Part shown: positions 7,000 through 15,118 of the stretch, piece by piece
Layout of the letters: each line of letters starts with the position of its first letter
Numbering within the stretch: the stretch's first letter is position 1
Source of the DNA: Candidatus Woesearchaeota archaeon CG_4_10_14_0_2_um_filter_33_13
GTDB lineage: Archaea; Nanobdellota; Nanobdellia; Woesearchaeales; GW2011-AR9
Reading direction: 5' to 3'
Assembly: GCA_002792115.1 (NCBI GenBank)
Contig: PFNQ01000002.1
Location: forward strand, 1 to 38,212
Length of the DNA stretch: 38,212 nucleotides
Made by a program: the position numbers and the translations under genes
Notes under the pieces: model-generated
Seen by the model: the letters and a program-made list of their open reading frames with translations, nothing else
Database searches by the model: none
Told to the model about the DNA's origin: nothing

Positions 7000-8307
7000 A
7001 TGACTATGGCAAATAAATTTATTAGCATAAAAGAAGCGATTGAACAAGGACAAGGGCAAGTTTCCATTAGAGGGTGGGTTTACCGGGAAAGAGGTTCTAA
7101 CAAACTTAAATTTATCACTTTACGTGATTCTACTAATGTTATTCAATGTGTTTTAGATAGGGGCAATTTTGATAGTACTTGGAGTGAAGTTGATAGTATC
7201 CGGATGGAAACGTCTATGGAACTTTCCGGAGAAATCAAGAAGGATGAACGTGCTCCAACGGGTTATGAATTGCAGGTTAAGGAGTTTAAGGTTGTAGGCA
7301 AGTCTGAAAATTTTCCAATTAACAAGGATCAATCTGTAGAGTTTCTAGCTGATAATAGACATTTATGGTTACGTAGTAGAAGAATGACTTCAATGTTAAA
7401 GATTCGTAGTACTGTTTTTGCTGCTATTGACGAGTTCTTTAAAGGTGAAGGATTTTATGAATATCACTCTCCCATTTTCCAAGCTGTACAATGTGAGGGT
7501 GGAAGTGAGTTATTTTCCGTTAACTATTTTGATAAGAAGGATGTTTTTTTAGCACAAACTTGGCAATTATATGCTGAACCAGCAATTTTTGCATTAGAGA
7601 AAATTTATACTATCTCTCCAAGTTTTAGAGCAGAGAAAAGTAAAACTAGTCGTCATTTAACAGAATACTGGCATGCTGAAATGGAAGTAGCTTGGGCTAA
7701 TTTTGAAGAGATACAAAATTATGGTGAAAGATTATTAAAACATATTGTTAAGAAAGTTTTAGATAATAACAAGCCAGAATTAGAATTATTGGAAAGAGAT
7801 TGGAAAAAGCTTTTACCAACACTTGAGAAACCATTTATCAGGATGACTTACACTGAAGCGCTTAAGATTTTGAAAGATAAATTTGAGATGGATATTGAAT
7901 GGGGCAAAGACTTAAGGACAATTGAAGAAGAGAAATTGGTCAGTCTTTATGATGTTCCTGTTATCTGCACCTATTATCCTAAAAAAGTTAAGGCTTTTTA
8001 TATGACTGAAGATCAAGAGAATCCCGAAGTAGTACAAGGTTGTGATTTCTTAGCTCCCGAGGGAAATGGTGAGATTATTGGTGGAAGTCATCGTGAACAT
8101 GATCTTGAAAAGATTAAAGCAAGGTTGCGTGAACAAGGAGAAGATCCCGCCCAATATGAATTTTATTTAGACACTAGAAGGTATGGTAGTGTTCCTCATG
8201 GTGGTTTCGGCCTAGGAGTAGAAAGGGTAATCAAATGGGTTTGTGGATTAGATAATATTAAAGATGCAATTCCTTTTCCTAGAACCATGGAAAGATATAA
8301 ACCATAA
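7000..8307 (+). CDS. asnS: Asparaginyl-tRNA synthetase
   Basis: The 435-residue class IIb synthetase has an N-terminal OB-fold anticodon-binding domain (ISIRGWVYRERGSNKLKFITLRD, about 18-110) and a catalytic domain. Motif 2 is SPSFRAEKSKTSRHLTEYWHAEMEVAW and motif 3 is GGFGLGVERVIKW. The N-terminal catalytic segment FFKGEGFYEYHSPIFQ is typical of AsnRS. It charges tRNA-Asn directly, so the organism need not use the Asp-tRNA-Asn amidotransferase route. An ATTTTTATATT element lies about 25 bp upstream, implying its own promoter although asnA ends 39 bp before. ATG at 7006 is an equally possible start. Pairing with asnA supplies and uses asparagine side by side. Confidence 0.92.
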   Translation: MTMANKFISIKEAIEQGQGQVSIRGWVYRERGSNKLKFITLRDSTNVIQCVLDRGNFDSTWSEVDSIRMETSMELSGEIKKDERAPTGYELQVKEFKVVGKSENFPINKDQSVEFLADNRHLWLRSRRMTSMLKIRSTVFAAIDEFFKGEGFYEYHSPIFQAVQCEGGSELFSVNYFDKKDVFLAQTWQLYAEPAIFALEKIYTISPSFRAEKSKTSRHLTEYWHAEMEVAWANFEEIQNYGERLLKHIVKKVLDNNKPELELLERDWKKLLPTLEKPFIRMTYTEALKILKDKFEMDIEWGKDLRTIEEEKLVSLYDVPVICTYYPKKVKAFYMTEDQENPEVVQGCDFLAPEGNGEIIGGSHREHDLEKIKARLREQGEDPAQYEFYLDTRRYGSVPHGGFGLGVERVIKWVCGLDNIKDAIPFPRTMERYKP

Positions 8308-8371
8308 TGGTGAGCACTTTTTAGTGATTACAACCCAAATATTTATATATTTTTAATTCCTTTTTCTTTAA

Positions 8372-9055
8372 ATGAGTGTTGGAGACTGGGGAAAGACTAT
8401 AGTAATGCAAAGTAGGTTACAAGATCATTCTGGTGTTGAAGTAAGAGATGGTACATTCTATTATCAAGGTAGACATATAATTAATCGGTATTCTTCTATA
8501 AATGGTGGGGTGTGTATGGGTGAAGGACAAAGGGAAGCTTTTTTTATTGATTTTGATGATGGTACTTGTCCTTTAGCTAGTGATTTATATGGAAGAGTTA
8601 TCAAAGATATGGTTGATCAACGGAAAGGGGATTGTTCTGATGATGATTTGGCCTTAAGATTGACGTACGAACATATTAAGGAAGCAATGCCTTTTGGTAA
8701 TGTCAGATTTCTTAAAGAGTTATTAAAGCGGTTTGACCGAGCGTATGGTTTACTTAACGATAAGACTATTCCGATTGATGCGTTTATTGCTAACAACGTT
8801 GCAGTTTGTCGGCATTATGCTGTTGCTTCTGCAGGAATTTTAGAAAGATTATCGGAGCATCATCTTATTGATGGAACGGCAAGGGTCAACCGTAACTCAA
8901 TGTATCTTGGTGGTCATGCTTGGTGTAGATATGAACGTAAGGATGGACAAGTTGATATTGTTGATATAATGCAAGAATTTCAAGGCCCATTAAAAGATTC
9001 CTTAAAAGATGCTAAATGGTTTTATTCTCGTCCTGATGATGATCTGCTTAAATAA
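8372..9055 (+). CDS. Transglutaminase-like cysteine-fold protein
   Basis: The 227-residue protein has a plausible Cys-His-Asp triad of the transglutaminase-like superfamily: NNVAVCRHYAVASAGILERL (Cys at about 147), LGGHAWCRYE (His) and QVDIVDIMQEF (Asp). The helix after the Cys and the strand containing His then Asp are in the right order. The pattern resembles the EDR1/Le-CTR1 type in which a Cys-Arg-His turn starts the core helix. There is no signal peptide, so it is probably cytoplasmic. A TATA-like ATTTATATATTT lies about 27 bp upstream. Substrate and catalysis are unknown; it could be a peptidase, amidase or an inactive relative. Confidence 0.6.
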   Translation: MSVGDWGKTIVMQSRLQDHSGVEVRDGTFYYQGRHIINRYSSINGGVCMGEGQREAFFIDFDDGTCPLASDLYGRVIKDMVDQRKGDCSDDDLALRLTYEHIKEAMPFGNVRFLKELLKRFDRAYGLLNDKTIPIDAFIANNVAVCRHYAVASAGILERLSEHHLIDGTARVNRNSMYLGGHAWCRYERKDGQVDIVDIMQEFQGPLKDSLKDAKWFYSRPDDDLLK

Positions 9056-9114
9056 GTGTTAAGTGGAATTTTGTCAAAAGATTTTTAAATAGTTATTTAA
9101 CCAATCTTTCGTTT

Positions 9115-9405
9115 ATGAAACACCATTATTTACGTGTGTATCTTGCTTTACAAGGTAGAGAACTTGAAGAAGATAAATTTTATCTTAGTCAGCGAGCTTG
9201 TCAAGATGTTGGAATGGAAATGACCATTGAACATTGGGTCAATGGATCTGAAAAACACGCTGCTAGATTTGAAGATGCGTATAATCAACATGAAGATGAG
9301 GTTGTTTCTTATTGTACTACTAGTTGTGTTGGCCCGATGAACTGTCCTGGTTTTGGTAAATGTGAAATGCCTATGGACTTAGTACATAAATTGTTGCATG
9401 ATTGA
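9115..9405 (+). CDS. Hypothetical 96-residue protein with a C-terminal cysteine cluster
   Basis: I do not recognise this family. It is acidic and His-rich, with Cys29 and a C-terminal cluster YCTTSCVGPMNCPGFGKCEM (C-x3-C-x5-C-x4-C) that could bind zinc or an iron-sulphur centre. TATA-like TTTTTAAATAG lies about 27 bp before the ATG. It is one of only three genes seen here that end in TGA. The frame stays open through the intergenic gap into the next gene, but that gene has its own TATA-like element, so I treat them as separate. Confidence 0.6.
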   Translation: MKHHYLRVYLALQGRELEEDKFYLSQRACQDVGMEMTIEHWVNGSEKHAARFEDAYNQHEDEVVSYCTTSCVGPMNCPGFGKCEMPMDLVHKLLHD

Positions 9406-9462
9406 GGTTTTTTTCCTAAAACTAAGGAAAAGGTTTTTAACTTTGAAAATAAAATTGTTTTT

Positions 9463-9966
9463 ATGGTCATCCATTTTGAACATACTTTGCAGAATGCTTT
9501 AAGGGAGATTAATTTTGTTGAACATAGTGAAACTTTTGTTGTTCATAATGATGAAAAGACTAGGATTTTGAGTAATTCTTGCGAAATTGTAGAAAAATAT
9601 GGGCAAGCTAAGAACGATGTTGTAAAATTAATCAATGATGTGTATGGGCGTAACTTTGATTTACATAACTGGATCGAAAGAAAAACTGATGATGAAGTTT
9701 CATATTTTTTAAGTGAAGCAGGTTCAAATGTACTTAATTATTCTCAGTTTAAAGCACCATCATCATTTAATGTTTGGTTTGGCAAAAAAGGTTTTATAAT
9801 TGGGGTAGAACAAAAAGGAAAAAGTTTTAATGCTAAATTTGTTCATGACAATAATGTTAAATCAAATGAAGGGATGGCCTTTAGTTTTTTTAAGCGATGT
9901 CAAAATAAAATCTTCTTTGATCATCCACAAGACAGTAATATAGTCTATTTGGAGTTTTTATTTTAG
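9463..9966 (+). CDS. Hypothetical protein, 167 residues
   Basis: No family is recognised. The protein is soluble, with an N-terminal helical region (residues 1-65, including EIVEKYGQAKNDVVKLINDVYG) and a beta-rich C-terminal half (SSFNVWFGKKGFIIGVEQKG, then FKRCQNKIFFDH). A TATA-like TTTTTAACTTT is centred about 28 bp upstream, suggesting a leaderless message. It ends 5 bp before the convergent stop of the next gene. Codon use and composition match its neighbours. Confidence 0.55.
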   Translation: MVIHFEHTLQNALREINFVEHSETFVVHNDEKTRILSNSCEIVEKYGQAKNDVVKLINDVYGRNFDLHNWIERKTDDEVSYFLSEAGSNVLNYSQFKAPSSFNVWFGKKGFIIGVEQKGKSFNAKFVHDNNVKSNEGMAFSFFKRCQNKIFFDHPQDSNIVYLEFLF

Positions 9967-9971
9967 AAAAT

Positions 9972-11450
9972 TTAATCTTTGGAACAAGATACAATCTGTT
10001 CAGGAGTGTATCTACCTTCAAATAAACTGGCAATTTCTTCAGCAGGATGACCCTCTGCTAAAAAATCTCTTATTAAAATAACGTCTTCAACTCTTTGTTC
10101 TTCTAATCGTAATTCTTTTTGTATTCTTCTAGTGTAAGCTGCTTTATGTCCGGCTAATTGCATTGTTGTTAGGCCATATTGTCTTTTTATTTCATCATCA
10201 GACATTTTAGCAGCAATATCATCATAGATTGTTCTTTGGTTCTGTTCTTGTTCGGGCGCAACATATTGCGTTGGCATGGATACACCACTTTTTTCATTTA
10301 CTTCTAATTTTTCATCGGCTTTTAAAACAACCCTTTCTAAAGGGATTTTAATCTCTCCTTGATTTAAAGATTGTCGATACATATTCAGATGATATTGATT
10401 TAATGCTGCCAATAATTGTTGAGCTTTCTTTGTGTGTTTTATTCTTATGGCCATTTTGCCGTTGATAATCTGATAAGTAACACTATTTCTTACGTTTGCT
10501 GGTAGATTAAATCTTTCTTCTTCAAAGAAATAGAAATCACTGATCATCGGGGTTCTAGAATCACTAACATATTTGTATGCTTCATGATCAAAACATTCAA
10601 AAGATCGGGTTTGTGATTTAGTGAAAAACATCATTAACAAGGCAACATCTCTTGGTTGACCCTCAACCATTAATTTTGAGAGAAGTTCTCTGTTCTCTCC
10701 ACCTAGACTTAAATTGAATTGTTCTATTGCTCTAGTTGTGTCGCGTTTATATTCTTCTGGTTGTGTGCTTAAGAAGGTTTTAAAATAATGGGTATTCCAA
10801 AACCCAGTGCCATAGTACATTTCAGCAATTGGTGTGCCTTGTACTGTTATGTTTCTTAAATCTCCTAAGGAGGTTTCATTGTCAACTATTTTAACATTAT
10901 CTAATATAAATTGTTTAAATTGTTCTGGGTCAGCATGGATTAATCTTTCATGTTCATTAACGAATAAACCAGTTCTTCTTAAACCATGTTGAGCAATTCT
11001 TCCTTCTCTAGCCATTTGATAATTTGTAATTAAAATAGCTCTTGGTCCAAGCAATCCTCTTAAAGCTAGTTTGCTAATATCTAAATACCTTTCATCATCA
11101 AAGTACCCACAATAATCTAAACAGACGATATCAAATCTTCTGTTCTGAACTTGATTAAGATAGGCGGTTACAGGAGAATTAACAACAGTTATTGGTTGAT
11201 CCAAGCTTTCATTTAATCTTTTTTCAGCTTCATATTCACTAGTAATTTCTTCTAAACTTACAATATTGCGTCTTTTCACGCCTAATTGATCATAAATTTC
11301 AAATACTTCTTGCATCTCTTTCCCAGCTAAACATAATACTTGGAGATTTCTTAACTGTCCTGGAGAATAATGTCTTCTAACAAAATCAACAATTCTTTCT
11401 CGCCATAATTGTTTAGCGGAATCAGTTTTAAACGATTTTACTTCTGCCAT
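9972..11450 (-). CDS. Rossmann-fold, SAM-methyltransferase-like protein with C-terminal helical/HTH region
   Basis: The 492-residue protein opens with a class I methyltransferase-like core. NLQVLCLAGKEMQEVFEIY sits at the motif I position, RRNIVSLEE at the acidic end of strand 2, and RFDIVCLDYCGYF at motif IV, followed by a LLGPRAILITNY strand. The motif I glycine loop is poor (LAGKE), so cofactor binding is uncertain. The C-terminal 100 residues contain MSDDEIKRQYGLTTMQLAGHKAA and FLAEGHPAEEIASLFEGRYT, which look like helix-turn-helix units for nucleic acid binding. The leader holds a three-codon ATG-GTA-TTG-TAA frame whose stop overlaps the start ATG. Possible role is nucleic acid modification; not established. 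Confidence 0.5.
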   Translation of the reverse strand: MAEVKSFKTDSAKQLWRERIVDFVRRHYSPGQLRNLQVLCLAGKEMQEVFEIYDQLGVKRRNIVSLEEITSEYEAEKRLNESLDQPITVVNSPVTAYLNQVQNRRFDIVCLDYCGYFDDERYLDISKLALRGLLGPRAILITNYQMAREGRIAQHGLRRTGLFVNEHERLIHADPEQFKQFILDNVKIVDNETSLGDLRNITVQGTPIAEMYYGTGFWNTHYFKTFLSTQPEEYKRDTTRAIEQFNLSLGGENRELLSKLMVEGQPRDVALLMMFFTKSQTRSFECFDHEAYKYVSDSRTPMISDFYFFEEERFNLPANVRNSVTYQIINGKMAIRIKHTKKAQQLLAALNQYHLNMYRQSLNQGEIKIPLERVVLKADEKLEVNEKSGVSMPTQYVAPEQEQNQRTIYDDIAAKMSDDEIKRQYGLTTMQLAGHKAAYTRRIQKELRLEEQRVEDVILIRDFLAEGHPAEEIASLFEGRYTPEQIVSCSKD

Positions 11451-11547
11451 TACAATACCATTAGAACCAGCCTCTTCTTTTTAGAAATATGTTTATTTTA
11501 TAAAGTTTAGCTTAATATTTTTAAATGGAAGGAATTAATTACTCTTT

Positions 11548-12579
11548 ATGTACAAATTAAAACAAATACCTGAAGACTTTATTGTTAAGGAAATTAATAA
11601 TGTTAAGATTAAAGATACTGGTTCCTTTGCTTACGTCTTAATTAAAAAAAAAGAACGAAATACTTTAGACGTTGTTAAGGAGTTAGCTAAACAATTAGGT
11701 TGTAAGGAAAAAGATATAGGATTTGCGGGTACGAAAGATAAGAAGGCAGTTACTGAGCAAGTGATGTCATTATTAAAAATAAGAAAGGAAAGAATTTCAG
11801 ATTTGAAGATTGAGAATGTTTCTATAAATTTTTTAGGTTATGGTAATGATCCACTCTCTTTAGGAGATTTAAGCGGAAATAAATTTGAGATTGTTGTAAG
11901 AAATTTAGAAAATAGAAAAATAGATAACACTTTTTTTGTGGAAAACTATTTTGATGAACAAAGGTTTTCTGAGCATAATGTTGAGATTGGCAGATTGATT
12001 ATAAAAAAACAATTTTCTGAGGCAGTAAAGTTAATTGATAACTTTAATATTAGAAATTATTTGAAAGAGAACTCTACTGATGCAGTAGGTGCACTAAAAC
12101 GGTTACCAAAAAAAATGTTAAAGATGTACATTCACGCTTATCAAAGTTATCTTTGGAATGAAACTTTAGCGAGTTATTTGCGAATTAATGTAAAAGTAAT
12201 GAAAGAGATTACTTATTCTCAAGGTAAGTTTGTTTTTGTTAAAGATGATTTTATCAAAAATAATTTTATCAAAAATAATGTAGCTTTAAAAGTTCCATTA
12301 ATTGGATTTAATGATGAAATCATTAATGGCGAATTTAGGCAGATTATCTTAGAATTGATGAAAAAAGAACAGATTAACTTTTCTGATTTTGTCATTAAAC
12401 AAATACCAGAGTTTAGTTTAGAAGGAGAGTCACGTAATGCTTTTACTGAAATTAATGACTTAAAGATTAGTGAGTTTGAAAATGATGATCTGAATTCTGA
12501 TAAGAAGAAAGTTAAGGTTTCTTTTACTCTTGGTAAGGGTAGTTATGCTACGATGATTATTAGAAGATTGTTCTCTTAG
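11548..12579 (+). CDS. truD: tRNA pseudouridine(13) synthase TruD
   Basis: TruD makes pseudouridine at position 13 of the D-arm of tRNA-Glu and others. The 343-residue protein carries the conserved start EDFIVKEI and the catalytic motif GFAGTKDKKAVTEQ with Asp64 as the nucleophile, then SLGDLSGNKFEIVVRN and FDEQRFS. The C-terminal KVSFTLGKGSYATMIIRRLF matches the family end. It is shorter than many archaeal TruD proteins but all core motifs are present. The internal NFIKN duplication near 230-238 comes from a 15-bp tandem repeat (about 12246-12275). A TATA-like ATTTTTAAATGG lies about 28 bp upstream, so it is probably leaderless. Confidence 0.92.
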   Translation: MYKLKQIPEDFIVKEINNVKIKDTGSFAYVLIKKKERNTLDVVKELAKQLGCKEKDIGFAGTKDKKAVTEQVMSLLKIRKERISDLKIENVSINFLGYGNDPLSLGDLSGNKFEIVVRNLENRKIDNTFFVENYFDEQRFSEHNVEIGRLIIKKQFSEAVKLIDNFNIRNYLKENSTDAVGALKRLPKKMLKMYIHAYQSYLWNETLASYLRINVKVMKEITYSQGKFVFVKDDFIKNNFIKNNVALKVPLIGFNDEIINGEFRQIILELMKKEQINFSDFVIKQIPEFSLEGESRNAFTEINDLKISEFENDDLNSDKKKVKVSFTLGKGSYATMIIRRLFS

Positions 12580-12647
12580 ATTTTTTTAGATTGGTTTCTT
12601 AAAAAACCAAAACGGTTATAAACGTCTCTATGTAGTGACAACATTAA

Positions 12648-13064
12648 ATGGTTGGCCCAGAACAGATTGAACAATTTAGACAAGCTCTTGAATGTAGAGA
12701 AAATGCCACAACATCTGGTGACCTGAATAAATATGGATATTTAGCCACATTTTATTATAATGGGCAAAGTATTGGTCATGCTAGGTTAAGTATAAAACAT
12801 GCTTCTAGGCAAATAGAGGGTATAGATTTTTATCCTTTTGATTTTATGCCTAATTTAATTGGGAATGGTTTTGGTCTTGTTGCGTTTAAACATCTAATGG
12901 ATTACGCCGCTCGTTCTTGGGGAGTTGATGTTGATTACAGTGTTTGATATCCTGTTGCTTTAATGGAACTGCCTTTTAAAAGAATGCTCGGAAGAATGAA
13001 TTTATTAGATCCCTCTTCCTCTGAGGAGGTTGTAGTTTTTTCCATTGATGATGTTTTAAAATAA
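12648..13064 (+). pseudogene. GNAT-like acetyltransferase interrupted by an in-frame TGA
   Basis: The first frame gives 99 residues with a GNAT-like pattern: ATFYYNGQSIGHARLSI, then FDFMPNLIGNGFGLVAFKHL (acetyl-CoA loop/helix region) and AARSWGVDVDYSV, where TGA stops it at 12945-12947. The same frame continues for 38 more codons (YPVALMELPFKRMLGRMNLL and onward) to TAA at 13062-13064. The extension supplies the expected final helix and strand, so the intact gene was probably 138 residues. TATA-like GTTATAAAC lies about 30 bp upstream. A real nonsense mutation, an assembly error, or read-through are all possible; a shortened working protein is also possible. Confidence 0.5.
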
Positions 13065-13088
13065 CAGTAGATAATTATTTTAGTATTT

Positions 13089-13829
13089 TTATTTTAATGG
13101 AATTCTAAGTGTTTGGTCTTCCTTAAAGGTTGTACCAATCTCGCCATGCCAAACTGATTTTAATGAATCTCTAGTTAAGTCTATTTCTAAAGAAGGTTTT
13201 CCTAAATAAGTTCCCGGAGGAGTCATTTCATAAGGTTGATATCTTACTTTGATATCTGTTCCAAATACTGCTTTAAGTGTAAAGGTGAAGCCCCTTACTT
13301 GAGCTAAAACATATAATCGGTCATCAGGATTATCAAATTGTTTAATGGGTTTGGTGTAAAAAATTGTTGCCCAAGCTTGTTCAGGATTGCTCATTCGAGG
13401 ATCATGACTAAATTCTTCTAACATTCTAGCATTAGCCATTAAAGAATCTGGTCTTGGGTCATAATGGGTTACTGCTGCAGTTGTCCTGCCATCTTTTTTA
13501 ACATAAACAAATATTGCATTACAGCCATTAACTCCGTCTAAACGATATCTGGCATTATTTGGAAGAATTTTTCCATAATTAGTATATAATCCTAGGTTTT
13601 CTTTATCAACATAAATATTTCTTTCAACTTTTACTTTAGGAAAATTAAATTCTTTTGCTTCATCTCTTTTTAATGGTGTGGAATCAACAACCATTTCTTC
13701 TAATGGTTGTATTATTGCTGTTGGCTTAATTATAGTTGTTTTAGTTAGAAGCTCTGGTTGACCTGGTTGTGAATCTCCAGTCAAAGCTAGTAATAAAGCT
13801 GTTGTAGAGATGGCTAATAGTTTTTTCAT
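13089..13829 (-). CDS. Exported protein with a Cys...His pair
   Basis: The 246-residue protein begins with MKKLLAISTTALLLALTGDS, a signal peptide without a lipobox, followed by a Pro/Thr-rich linker. The mature domain contains GVNGCNAIFVYVKKDG (Cys103) and AAVTHYDPRP (His122), a Cys-then-His layout reminiscent of CheD-like deamidase folds; this is a weak resemblance and not a firm assignment. The C-terminal part is beta-rich. It follows geranylgeranyl reductase by 31 bp and has an AGAGGTGGGAG ribosome-binding sequence about 12 nt before its ATG, so it is most likely the second gene of that operon. Confidence 0.55.
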   Translation of the reverse strand: MKKLLAISTTALLLALTGDSQPGQPELLTKTTIIKPTAIIQPLEEMVVDSTPLKRDEAKEFNFPKVKVERNIYVDKENLGLYTNYGKILPNNARYRLDGVNGCNAIFVYVKKDGRTTAAVTHYDPRPDSLMANARMLEEFSHDPRMSNPEQAWATIFYTKPIKQFDNPDDRLYVLAQVRGFTFTLKAVFGTDIKVRYQPYEMTPPGTYLGKPSLEIDLTRDSLKSVWHGEIGTTFKEDQTLRIPLK

Positions 13830-13860
13830 TTTATAAAACTCCCACCTCTACTTTGTTTCT

Positions 13861-15000
13861 TTACCAAGCATATTTGTAATACTTCATAAATCTTTTGAAG
13901 AATAGAAACAACTTTATCTTGTTGATAATGCCTGGAATTTTTAAACCTAATTTAGCTAATTGTTTTAAAGAATTAATGTTATGAGTACCTAAACAATTTA
14001 AATAAAATTCTAACTTCCCTTCTTTTAATAATCTTAAATAGATTCTTCTGGCCTTAAGACTTGCTGTGGTGGCTTTTCCAAATTCGCTTTGCCACCATAA
14101 CTGTTGATAGTTTGTTAAAGGAATTTTATCCTTTAAATGCTTTTTAATAACTTCAGCAGCCAAAATTCCGTCAAAGATAGCAACTGGAATTCCTCCTCCC
14201 GATAATGGGTTTGTGTGACCTGCAGCATCACCTACTAACAAAACTAGTTCATTACAAAATTTCTGTAAAGGTCCATGCAAAGGAATTTGTCCGGCATTTA
14301 TCTCTACAACTTGTTCGTTTTCTAAGCCTAACTTCTTAACAAATTTGTCTAATGGGGCTTTAAGATTTCTCTGTTCCATTGAACCAACTCCTACATTTAA
14401 GCTTTTTTCTTTTGGGAAAATCCACAAATAACCTTTATTCTCTAACTCAATATCAACATACATCTGCAATGAACTAAGATGGTTATTGTTTTGTGTGGAA
14501 ATCTCATACTGGTATCCGCAGCCTAATTTTGGGTTACCTAAACCAGATTTTTTACCTATTGTTGAGTATGGTCCATCAGCACCAACTATTACTTTTCCTT
14601 TAATTTCTATTTTATCTTTAAGAATGATAGTATTGTATTTTAGGTTAAGAACCTTTATTCCTAATTTAACTTCTGCACCAGCGTCTTTGGCTCTTTCAAC
14701 GAGAGCATAATCAAACTTTTTCCTATCTAAAACATAACCCCTAGTTCTTCTGCCTTTTAGAATAATATTGTTTTTATAGTTAGAAATAATCAATGAATCA
14801 ATCTTTTTTGAAATCCATTCTGGTTTAATCACAATATTTAACTCTTTAAGAATTTCTTCGTTAATACCTTCTGCACATTGTTTTGGTGTTCCTGGTTTAA
14901 TTCTTTGGTCTATCAACAAAGTCTTTAATCCTTTTTTAGCACAATTGTAGGCCGTACTGCTTCCTGCTGGACCAGCACCAACAACAATTACATCATACAT
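13861..15000 (-). CDS. Geranylgeranyl reductase family flavoprotein
   Basis: This FAD enzyme saturates the isoprenoid chains of archaeal ether lipids (digeranylgeranylglycerophospholipid reductase family). The 379-residue protein starts with the Rossmann motif VVGAGPAGSS (7-16). PKQCAEGI (Cys42) matches the conserved PxxCxxG motif, GADGPYSTIGKKSG is the second FAD motif, YLWIFPKEKSLNVGVG is the active-site WxFPK...VG region, and LLVGDAAGHTNPLSGGGI is the third FAD motif. The C-terminal region is basic and aromatic, which may help membrane association. It indicates membrane lipid saturation in this organism. TATA-like CTATTTAAC lies about 28 bp upstream; an exported protein gene follows in the same transcript. 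Confidence 0.9.
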   Translation of the reverse strand: MYDVIVVGAGPAGSSTAYNCAKKGLKTLLIDQRIKPGTPKQCAEGINEEILKELNIVIKPEWISKKIDSLIISNYKNNIILKGRRTRGYVLDRKKFDYALVERAKDAGAEVKLGIKVLNLKYNTIILKDKIEIKGKVIVGADGPYSTIGKKSGLGNPKLGCGYQYEISTQNNNHLSSLQMYVDIELENKGYLWIFPKEKSLNVGVGSMEQRNLKAPLDKFVKKLGLENEQVVEINAGQIPLHGPLQKFCNELVLLVGDAAGHTNPLSGGGIPVAIFDGILAAEVIKKHLKDKIPLTNYQQLWWQSEFGKATTASLKARRIYLRLLKEGKLEFYLNCLGTHNINSLKQLAKLGLKIPGIINKIKLFLFFKRFMKYYKYAW

Positions 15001-15118
15001 AAGTCCTTCTTGCTAAAAGATCAGTTAAATAGTTTTTGTTTTTTTTGAGCGGTTAAAGTACTCCTGGATAGTAGTATTTACTGCAAAAGTTTATAAATTA
15101 TTCTTCGGTTTTACGGTT

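Noticed and set aside
9403-9462. TGA at 9403-9405 lies in frame with the next gene, suggesting read-through or TGA recoding.
   Set aside because: The gap is only 19 codons, so an open frame is likely by chance, and the next gene has its own TATA-like element. Long genes across the window contain no in-frame TGA, which argues against a recoded TGA.
12246-12275. 15-bp tandem repeat inside truD.
   Set aside because: It only duplicates a five-residue NFIKN stretch in a variable loop and keeps the frame; no sign of a mobile or regulatory element.
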